Part shown: positions 1 to 6,339 of the stretch, piece by piece
Position numbering within the stretch: position 1 is the first letter of the stretch
Layout: every line of letters begins with the position of its first letter
From: CAVPEW01 sp050247895
Lineage (GTDB): Bacteria > Actinomycetota > Acidimicrobiia > Acidimicrobiales > VFJN01
Assembly (NCBI GenBank): GCA_050247895.1
Contig: JBFWTJ010000036.1
Coordinates: 1 to 17,814 of the forward strand
Length of the DNA stretch: 17,814 bases
Reading direction: 5' to 3'
Program-made: the position numbers and the translations under genes
The notes under the pieces: model-generated
Told to the model about the DNA's origin: nothing
Seen by the model: only the letters and a program-made list of their open reading frames with translations
Databases searched by the model: none

Positions 1-51
1 GACTACGGCGACGGGCCGGGCGAGTTGCGGCCCGTGGTGGCCGAGTCGTAG
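1..51 (+). CDS. C-terminal tail of an upstream gene (partial)
   Basis: Sixteen sense codons run in frame from the left edge to a TAG at 49-51, and every one ends in G or C, as real genes here do. The visible peptide begins DYGDGPGEL and is too short to identify. In many actinobacteria the gene before rplM is truA (tRNA pseudouridine synthase) or rplQ, so truA is a guess from synteny only. The 71-bp gap that follows shows no clear promoter. Confidence 0.45.
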   Translation, partial: DYGDGPGELRPVVAES

Positions 52-122
52 CCTTGCCAGCCGGCTCATGTGGGCGCTGCGCGTCCGGGCCGTCCCCGAC
101 TCCGTGAGCCAGAGGCCGTCGC

Positions 123-569
123 GTGCGCACCTACACCCCCAAGCAGGACGAGATCGAACGTCGGTGGTACGTCATCGACGCCGAGGGCCTGGTCCTCGGG
201 CGGGTCTGCACCGAGGCCGCCCGCATCCTGCGGGGCAAGCACAAGCCGATCTTCGCCCCCCACCTCGACACCGGCGACCACGTGATCATCGTGAACGCCG
301 ACAAGGTCGTCCTGACCGCGGGCAAGGCCGAGAAGAAGCAGGTGTACCGGCACACCGGCTACCCCGGCGGGATCCGGTCCCGGACCTACGCCCAGATCCT
401 GGCCGACCGGCCCGAGGAGGCCGTGCGGCGCTCGATCAGGGGCATGCTCCCCAAGAACCGCCTGGGCCGCCAGCTCATCCGCAAGCTCAAGGTCTACGCC
501 GGCCCCGTCCATCCGCACCTCGCCCAGCGGCCCGAGAGCCTCGAGATCCCCGCCGCCGCTCGTCGGTAG
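123..569 (+). CDS. rplM: 50S ribosomal protein L13
   Basis: This is the 148-residue early-assembly protein of the large ribosomal subunit, which binds 23S rRNA. The sequence shows the L13 hallmarks: WYVIDAEG near residue 16, LGRVCTEAARIL, the central GDHVIIVNADKV, and the C-terminal signature GMLPKNRLGRQLIRKLKVY. The length matches the family. The start is a GTG at 123, which gives the usual N-terminus MRTYTPK; a weak purine run (AGAGG) lies a few bases upstream. It is followed after 20 bp by rpsI, the partner with which it forms a two-gene operon in most bacteria. Identification is secure. Confidence 0.98.
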   Translation: MRTYTPKQDEIERRWYVIDAEGLVLGRVCTEAARILRGKHKPIFAPHLDTGDHVIIVNADKVVLTAGKAEKKQVYRHTGYPGGIRSRTYAQILADRPEEAVRRSIRGMLPKNRLGRQLIRKLKVYAGPVHPHLAQRPESLEIPAAARR

Positions 570-589
570 GCCCAGGAGGACGACAGAAG

Positions 590-982
590 ATGACCCGACC
601 CCTCGTGCAGAGCACCGGCCGCCGCAAGCAGGCCGTGGCCCGGGTCCGGATCCGCTCCGGCGCCGGCAAGGTCACCATCAACGGCCGCGAGCTGGCCGAC
701 TACTTCCCGTCGCGGACCCACCAGGTCGTGGCGACCGAGCCGCTGAAGATCACCAGCACCGACGAGGTCTACGACGTCGACGCGACGATGATCGGCGGCG
801 GCAGCTCGGGCCAGGCCGGGGCGCTGCGCCTGGCCATCGCCCGCGGCCTGTGCGAGCTCGATCCCGAGCAGCGCACGACCCTGAAGCGGGCCGGCTTCCT
901 CACCCGTGACGCCCGGGAGAAGGAGTCCAAGAAGTACGGCCTGAAGAAGGCCCGCAAGGCGCCGCAGTACTCCAAGCGGTGA
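590..982 (+). CDS. rpsI: 30S ribosomal protein S9
   Basis: This is the 130-residue small-subunit protein whose C-terminal tail reaches the P-site tRNA. It is recognised by the STGRRKQAVARVR start, GKVTINGRELADYF, the GGGSSGQAGALRLAIARGL segment, and the basic tail KKYGLKKARKAPQYSKR, which ends in the conserved Lys-Arg. A strong Shine-Dalgarno AGGAGGA (574-580) lies 9 nt before the ATG and fixes the start. It is co-transcribed with rplM by position. A 39-bp gap separates it from glmM with no visible terminator, so read-through is possible. Confidence 0.98.
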   Translation: MTRPLVQSTGRRKQAVARVRIRSGAGKVTINGRELADYFPSRTHQVVATEPLKITSTDEVYDVDATMIGGGSSGQAGALRLAIARGLCELDPEQRTTLKRAGFLTRDAREKESKKYGLKKARKAPQYSKR

Positions 983-1021
983 TCGTCGGCCGGGCCTGCG
1001 CGCCGGCGAGCGGTCGACGCG

Positions 1022-2353
1022 ATGTTGCGCTTCGGCACTGACGGCGTCCGCGGCGTCGCCAACACCGAGCTCACCCCCGAGCTGGTCCTCGCGCTCGGGC
1101 GCGCCCTGGGCCGGGTGCTGGCGCCCACCACGGTCGTGGTCGGCCGCGACACCCGCCGTTCGGGGCCGCTGATCGAGGCGGCGCTCGCCGCCGGCCTGGC
1201 CGCCGAGGGCGCCGACGTCCTGGCCCTGGGCGTCGCGCCGACCCCCGCGGTGGCCTGGGTCGCAGCCGACCGTGGCGTCCCGGCTGCGGTCGTCTCGGCA
1301 TCCCACAACCCCTTCCCCGACAACGGCGTTAAGGCGTTCGGGCCCGACGGCCGCAAGCTCGACGACGCCGCCGAGGCTCGCGTCGAGGCCGAGATGCGTC
1401 GCCTGGCCGCCGACGCGGCCGCGGCACCGCCCACCCGCCAGGCGGTCGAGGTCGGCACCCTGGCCGGCGCGGCCGATCTGGTCGGCTCGTGGGCCGCAGC
1501 CGTGGCCGGCTCGATCGGTGGCCGCGACCTCGACGGCCTGTCGGTCGTGGTCGACTGCGCCAACGGCGCGGCGTCGGCCCACGCGGGTCCGGTGCTGGGC
1601 TCGCTGGGCGCGCGGGTCGAGGTGATCAACGCCAGCCCCGACGGCACCAACATCAACGTGGACTGCGGTTCGACCCACCCCGAGGGCCTGGCCGCCGCCG
1701 TCCTGGCGAGCGGGGCCGACCTGGGCCTGGCCTTCGACGGCGACGCCGACCGGTGCCTCGCGGTCGACGGCACGGGCCGGGTCGTGGACGGCGACCAGCT
1801 CATCGCCGCGCTGGCCCTGGACCGCCAGGCCCGTGGCGAGCTGCGGGGCGGCGCGGTGGTGGTCACGGTGATGGCCAACCTGGGCCTGCGCCGGGCCCTG
1901 GCCGAGCGGGGGATCAGGGTGGTGGAGACCCCGGTCGGCGACCGCCACGTGCTGGCCGCGCTCGACGCGCAGGACCTGGTCCTGGGGGGCGAGCAGAGCG
2001 GCCACGTCATCTTCCGCGACCTGGCGGTGACCGGGGACGGGCTGCTCACCGGCGTCCAGGTGCTCGACCTGGTCCGCCGGGCCGGTGCGCCGCTGGCCGA
2101 GGTCGTCGACGCGGCCATGACCCGGCTGCCCCAGGTCCTGCGCAACGTGCGGGTGCGGGGCGACGGTCCGTCCGCCGTGGCGGGCCTGGCCGACGACCTG
2201 GCGGCGGCCGAGGCCGAGCTGGGCGACCGTGGTCGGATCCTGGTGCGGCCCTCGGGGACCGAGCCGGTCGTCCGGGTCATGGTCGAGGCCGACTCCGAGT
2301 CGCTCGCCGCGGCGCTCGCCGACCGCCTCGCCGGCCGGCTCGATCCGGCCTGA
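1022..2353 (+). CDS. glmM: Phosphoglucosamine mutase
   Basis: This enzyme converts glucosamine-6-phosphate to glucosamine-1-phosphate in the cytoplasm on the way to UDP-GlcNAc and peptidoglycan. All four hallmarks of the alpha-D-phosphohexomutase fold are visible: the phosphoserine loop SASHNPFPDNG with the catalytic Ser at residue 94, the Mg-binding loop FDGDADR with Asp 239, 241 and 243, the sugar-binding GGEQSGH, and the phosphate-binding RPSGTEP near the C-terminus. The 443-residue length and the N-terminus MLRFGTDGVRG are typical for GlmM rather than for a phosphomannomutase. The next gene is the GlmS-like protein that makes its substrate, which supports the assignment. Confidence 0.97.
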   Translation: MLRFGTDGVRGVANTELTPELVLALGRALGRVLAPTTVVVGRDTRRSGPLIEAALAAGLAAEGADVLALGVAPTPAVAWVAADRGVPAAVVSASHNPFPDNGVKAFGPDGRKLDDAAEARVEAEMRRLAADAAAAPPTRQAVEVGTLAGAADLVGSWAAAVAGSIGGRDLDGLSVVVDCANGAASAHAGPVLGSLGARVEVINASPDGTNINVDCGSTHPEGLAAAVLASGADLGLAFDGDADRCLAVDGTGRVVDGDQLIAALALDRQARGELRGGAVVVTVMANLGLRRALAERGIRVVETPVGDRHVLAALDAQDLVLGGEQSGHVIFRDLAVTGDGLLTGVQVLDLVRRAGAPLAEVVDAAMTRLPQVLRNVRVRGDGPSAVAGLADDLAAAEAELGDRGRILVRPSGTEPVVRVMVEADSESLAAALADRLAGRLDPA

Positions 2354-2406
2354 GGACCTGCCGCGGGGCCCCGTCGACCGGGCCCGGCGCGAGGAGGGGC
2401 CGCCGG

Positions 2407-2412
2407 TAGGCT
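2407..2412 (+). promoter_or_regulatory. Candidate -10 box of a leaderless promoter for the GlmS-like gene
   Basis: TAGGCT fits the actinobacterial TANNNT -10 consensus and lies 8 nt before the GTG start at 2421, so transcription could begin at or beside the start codon. The only Shine-Dalgarno-like run (GAGGAGGGG, 2391-2399) is too far upstream, about 21 nt. The surrounding 18 bases match those before the small gene at 16479 with only three differences. No clear -35 box was found. Confidence 0.4.
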
Positions 2413-2420
2413 CCACGGCT

Positions 2421-5400
2421 GTGTGTGGGATCATCGCCGTCCTGCGGGGCCCCGGCCCTCGCCGGGCCGTGCCCGTCGAGCTGCTCGTCGGCCCGCTCGA
2501 GGCCGCGGTGGCACGGCTCGGGGGCCGGCTCGACGCCGAGGCGGCGCAGGAGGCCGCCGGCGAGATCGAGGGCGTCGACGCGCTGCTGCGGAGCACCGAC
2601 GGCGTCGCCGCCCTCGTGCGCGACGAGGCCCTGGCCACCGAGGTCGGTGCCCTGGCGGCGCGCTGCGCCGAGCGCGTGGCCGCCTTCGAGGCCGAGCTGG
2701 ACGGGTCCACCGGCCTCCCCGAGGGCGACCTGGAGGCGACGAACGCCGCGCTGCTCCGCCTGAAGGACGCGGCCTGGGCCCTCGAACGGGACCGCCTCCC
2801 CACCGCGGTCGCGGTGGCGGACCTGGCCGGGACCCACCCGTCCTGGTCGGCGATCGAGGTGTGCACCTCGATCCAGCAGGCCCTGTCGGCCCTCGACCGC
2901 CTCGAGGTCCGCGGTCGTGACTCGGCCGGCGTCAGCGTGGCGGTCCGCGGCCACGGCCTGGACCTCGACGACCCGACGGTCGCCGCGCTGGTCGCCGGTC
3001 GGGGCGACGACCCGCTGTTCCGGTCGATGTCGGTGCGGACCTACGACGGGCACCTCGACTTCGTCTACAAGGCGGCCGCCGAGATCGGCGAGCTGGGCGA
3101 CAACACCCGTGCCCTGCGCGAGGCCATCCGCGCCGACGAGCTGCTGCACCTGGCCCTGCGGAACGACGGTGCCGTCGGTTCGGTCCTGGGTCACACCCGC
3201 TGGGCGAGCGTGGGCATCATCTCCCAGCCCAACGCCCACCCCATCGACAGCCGCGAGCTCGACCGGGCCGACGGGCCGCACGTCATCGCCGCCCTCAACG
3301 GCGACGTCGACAACTTCGCCGACCTGAAGGCGGCCGACGGGCTGTGCATCCCGGCCGAGATCACCACCGACGCCAAGGTCATCCCCACCCTGGTGTCGCG
3401 CCGGATGGCCGAGGGCTCGGACGCAGCGGTGGCCTTCCGCAACACGGTGGCCGCCTTCGAGGGGTCGGTCGCCGTGGCCGCCGAATCGGCGGCCACGCCC
3501 GACCGGTTGCTCCTCGCCCTGCGGGGGAGCGGCCAGGCGCTCTACGTGGGCTTCGCCGACGGGGCCTACGTGGTGGCCTCCGAGCCCTACGGCGTGGTCG
3601 AGCTCACCGCCCGCTACCTGCGCCTCGACGGTGAGACGCCGGCCGATCCGGGCAACCCGAACGCCAGCCGGGGCCAGATCGTCGTCCTGGACGGGACCCG
3701 GGCCGGCACCCTGGAGGGCGTCGAGCGGATGGCCTACGACGGCACGCCGCTGCCGCTCGACCCGGCCGAGCTGGCCGAGGCCCAGGTGACGACCCGCGAC
3801 ATCGACCGGGGTCCCTTCCCCCACTTCCTGCTCAAGGAGATCACCGAGGCGCCGGTCAGCTTCCGCAAGACGCTGCGGGGCAAGCTGGTCGAGCGGGACG
3901 GGGCCCTGCGGGTCGAGCTGGGCGAGGAGACGCTCCCGGCCGAGGTCCGGGCCGAGCTGCGCTCGGGCCGGATCGGGCGGGTCCAGGTGATCGGGCAGGG
4001 CACGGCCCACGTGGCCGGCCAGGCGCTGGCCGATGCGCTGCGCGCCGCGCTGGGCGAGGACCACGCGCTGCGGGTCGAGGCCCTGCCTGCCACCGAGCTG
4101 TCCGGCTTCGGCCTGCGGGCCGACATGAGCGACACGCTGGTCGTGGCCATCAGCCAGTCGGGCACCACGACCGACACCAACCGCACGGTCGACCTGGCCC
4201 GCAGCCGCGGCGCCCGGGTCGTGGCCGTGGTCAACCGCCGCCAGTCGGACCTGACCGACAAGGCCGACGGGGTGCTCTACACGTCCGACGGGCGCGACGT
4301 CGAGATGAGCGTGGCGTCGACCAAGGCCTTCTACGCCCAGATCGCGGCCGGCTTCCTGCTCGCCTGGTCGGTGGCCGGCGAGGTCGGTGGCCACGTCGAC
4401 CCGGCGCTGGTCGAGGCCCTGCGGGCCCTGCCCGCCGCCCTGGAGGAGACGGTGGCCCGGCGCGAGCAGATCGCGGCGGCGGCCCAGCAGCTGGCCCCGC
4501 CCAAGCGGTACTGGGCCGTGGTGGGCAACGGCCGGAACCGGATCGCGGCAGAGGAGCTGCGCATCAAGCTCAGCGAGCTCTGCTACAAGTCGATCGCCTG
4601 CGACGCCACCGAGGACAAGAAGCACATCGACCTGTCCTCGGAGCCGCTGATCGTGGTCTGCGCGGCCGGCCTGACCGGTTCGACGGCCGACGACGTGGCC
4701 AAGGAGGTGGCGATCTACCGGGCCCACAGGGCGTCGCCGATCGTGATCGCCTCGGACGGGGAGAGCCGGTTCTCGGCCGCCCTCCAGGCCATCTCGGTGC
4801 CCGAGACCCACCCCCAGCTCGGCTTCGTCCTGGCCGCCATGGCCGGCCACATCTTCGGGTACGAGGCGGCCCTGGCCATCGACGCCCAGGCCCGCCCGCT
4901 GCGCGAGGCCCGGGCCGCCATCGAGGCCGAGGTGGGCGAGCGGGCCGCGACCGACGGCGACGAGGCCCTGCGGCGGCTGCGCCCGGTGCTTGCCGCGTCG
5001 GCGACGCGGTTCTTCGACGGGCTGCGCGCCTCGGCCTACGACGGGCACCTCGACGCCAGCACCGCGGTGCGCCTGGCGTCGTCCCTGCGCTACGGGATCG
5101 GCGCCGCGCCGCTCGAGGCGTACCAGGCCGAGCACGGCCGGATCGGCACCCCGGCGGTGGTCATCGACGACCTGACCGCGGCGCTGACCTCGGCCATCGA
5201 GGAGCTCACCCGGCCGGTCGACGCCATCAAGCACCAGGCCAAGACGGTCACGGTGGGCATCTCGCGGACCGACGAGACCCTGCTCCAGCCGCCGCTGGTC
5301 CAGGCCCTGCTGGCGGCGGGCGCACCGCGGGACCGGTTGGGCTACCGGACCCTGCGGACCTTGGCCGAGCTCGATCCGACGGTGGCCGAGGTGACCGGCT

Positions 5401-5843
5401 GGATCCGCTACGCCGTCGAGGGCGACTCCGAGGACGGGGACCTGCTGGTGTCGGTGGTGGACCGGGGCGGGATCGCCCGGGACGTGCCGTCGCGGGTCGA
5501 CCGCGACGGCGTGCTGCGGGGCACCAAGCACACGGTGGCCGTCGAGCGCCAGGTGTTCGTGACCAAGGGCCGCAAGGACGGTCGGACGGTGGTCATCGTG
5601 CCCGAGACCAAGGACGACCGGACCACCGGCATCAGCCTGTTGCACGTCCGCTTCCACGACACGGTCACCGCGGCCACGGCCCGGGCTGCGCTCCAGGGGT
5701 ACCGGGGCCGCTGGTCGGCCCTGCGCGACGCGGTGCTGGAGACCGAGCCGACCTTCCGGGAGGACCGCCTGGCCGAGGTGGCCACCGTGGACCTGCTGGT
5801 GGAGCCCATCCGGCTGCTGGCCGACCGCTGGCGGGTCGGCTGA
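2421..5843 (+). CDS. glmS: Oversized GlmS-like glutamine--fructose-6-phosphate aminotransferase (1140 aa)
   Basis: By family this enzyme uses glutamine and fructose-6-phosphate to make glucosamine-6-phosphate. The GTG at 2421 puts Cys2 at the N-terminus (VCGIIAV), as Ntn amidotransferases require. Glutaminase residues seen: RGRDSAG (164-170), HTRW (Arg260, Trp261), Asn293-Gly294, and Asp317 in ITTDAKVI. The linker PHFLLKEI follows near 467. SIS domain 1 (about 518-650) has GQGTA, SQSGTTTDT from 578, and VASTKAF from 631. SIS domain 2 (about 690-820) has Lys716, Glu719 and His735, spaced exactly as E. coli Lys485, Glu488 and His504. AKTVTV with Lys941 resembles the C-tail AKSVTV (Lys603). Normal GlmS has about 610 residues. 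The extras here are about 12-150, some 49 residues before HTRW, about 822-935, and 947-1140. It sits in the usual glmS slot between glmM and acpS. Function is probable; the roles of the added segments are unknown. Confidence 0.85.
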   Translation: MCGIIAVLRGPGPRRAVPVELLVGPLEAAVARLGGRLDAEAAQEAAGEIEGVDALLRSTDGVAALVRDEALATEVGALAARCAERVAAFEAELDGSTGLPEGDLEATNAALLRLKDAAWALERDRLPTAVAVADLAGTHPSWSAIEVCTSIQQALSALDRLEVRGRDSAGVSVAVRGHGLDLDDPTVAALVAGRGDDPLFRSMSVRTYDGHLDFVYKAAAEIGELGDNTRALREAIRADELLHLALRNDGAVGSVLGHTRWASVGIISQPNAHPIDSRELDRADGPHVIAALNGDVDNFADLKAADGLCIPAEITTDAKVIPTLVSRRMAEGSDAAVAFRNTVAAFEGSVAVAAESAATPDRLLLALRGSGQALYVGFADGAYVVASEPYGVVELTARYLRLDGETPADPGNPNASRGQIVVLDGTRAGTLEGVERMAYDGTPLPLDPAELAEAQVTTRDIDRGPFPHFLLKEITEAPVSFRKTLRGKLVERDGALRVELGEETLPAEVRAELRSGRIGRVQVIGQGTAHVAGQALADALRAALGEDHALRVEALPATELSGFGLRADMSDTLVVAISQSGTTTDTNRTVDLARSRGARVVAVVNRRQSDLTDKADGVLYTSDGRDVEMSVASTKAFYAQIAAGFLLAWSVAGEVGGHVDPALVEALRALPAALEETVARREQIAAAAQQLAPPKRYWAVVGNGRNRIAAEELRIKLSELCYKSIACDATEDKKHIDLSSEPLIVVCAAGLTGSTADDVAKEVAIYRAHRASPIVIASDGESRFSAALQAISVPETHPQLGFVLAAMAGHIFGYEAALAIDAQARPLREARAAIEAEVGERAATDGDEALRRLRPVLAASATRFFDGLRASAYDGHLDASTAVRLASSLRYGIGAAPLEAYQAEHGRIGTPAVVIDDLTAALTSAIEELTRPVDAIKHQAKTVTVGISRTDETLLQPPLVQALLAAGAPRDRLGYRTLRTLAELDPTVAEVTGWIRYAVEGDSEDGDLLVSVVDRGGIARDVPSRVDRDGVLRGTKHTVAVERQVFVTKGRKDGRTVVIVPETKDDRTTGISLLHVRFHDTVTAATARAALQGYRGRWSALRDAVLETEPTFREDRLAEVATVDLLVEPIRLLADRWRVG

Positions 5844-5849
5844 CCGGCG

Positions 5850-6215
5850 GTGTTCGGCATCGGCGTGGACCTGTGCGAGGTCGACCGGATGCGCACCTCG
5901 CTGGCCCGCACGCCACGGCTGCGGCTCCGCGTGTTCACCGAGGCGGAGCAGGCCTACTGCGACCGCCGGCGGGACCCCAGCGAGCGCTACGCGGCCCGGT
6001 TCGCGGCCAAGGAGGCCGTCATGAAGGCGATGGGCGTGGGCCAGGGCGCCTGCAAGTGGCGTGAGATCGAGGTGGTCAAGGCGCCGAGCGGGGCGCCGTC
6101 GGTCCGGCTCCACGGCGGCGCGGCCCGGCTGGCCGACGAGCGGGGCATCACCTCGTGGCGCCTGACCATCACCCACACGCACCGGGTGGCCGAGGCCATC
6201 GCGGTGGCGCTGTGA
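5850..6215 (+). CDS. acpS: Holo-[acyl-carrier-protein] synthase
   Basis: AcpS transfers the 4'-phosphopantetheine arm from CoA to a Ser of acyl carrier protein, switching on fatty-acid synthesis. The 121-residue length is typical. The metal-binding GIGVDLCEVDRM carries Asp7, and RFAAKEAVMKAMG carries the second ligand Glu55; TITHTHRVAEAIAVAL is the usual C-terminal strand. The GTG at 5850 gives the standard N-terminus only 6 nt after the preceding stop, so it is probably translated with the GlmS-like gene. In actinobacteria acpS commonly precedes nnr and alr, as here. Confidence 0.96.
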   Translation: MFGIGVDLCEVDRMRTSLARTPRLRLRVFTEAEQAYCDRRRDPSERYAARFAAKEAVMKAMGVGQGACKWREIEVVKAPSGAPSVRLHGGAARLADERGITSWRLTITHTHRVAEAIAVAL

Positions 6216-6339
6216 AGGGAGCGCCGCGACCGGAGCAGCACGACGGCGCGGGCGCCAGCCCGCCCGGTGTGGATGGGTCTGGGGCGCAGCCCCAGGGGGG
6301 ATCTGTGACCCGGGCCGTTCCCCCGGGGGTCCGCTGAGC
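6216..6339 (+). other. 124-bp gap before nnr with hairpin potential
   Basis: This is one of the two largest gene-free gaps. It contains a perfect 6-bp inverted repeat, CTGGGG-CGCAG-CCCCAG, at 6279-6295, and a second, imperfect pairing of GACCCGGG (6307-6314) with the bases around 6322-6331, which would lie close to the nnr start. Neither is followed by a T-run, so a classic terminator is not supported. They could be leader structure or simply GC-rich sequence. No -10 box of the TANNNT form sits at leaderless distance from the GTG at 6340. Confidence 0.35.

Noticed and set aside
2229..2420. Upstream extension of the GlmS-like frame into glmM
   Set aside because: The frame stays open, but it overlaps the glmM end and gives Arg/Ser/Pro-rich sequence. 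The N-terminal cysteine requirement fixes the start at the GTG at 2421.
494..2866. 790-codon open frame on the minus strand
   Set aside because: It lies opposite rpsI, glmM and the start of the GlmS-like gene. Its translation is low-complexity Arg/Ala/Gly/Pro-rich sequence with no motif, as expected from antisense frames in very GC-rich DNA.
6279..6295. Hairpin as terminator after acpS
   Set aside because: The stem is only 6 bp, has no T-run, lies over 60 nt from the acpS stop, and similar GC-rich inverted repeats arise by chance in this DNA. It is listed only as hairpin potential.
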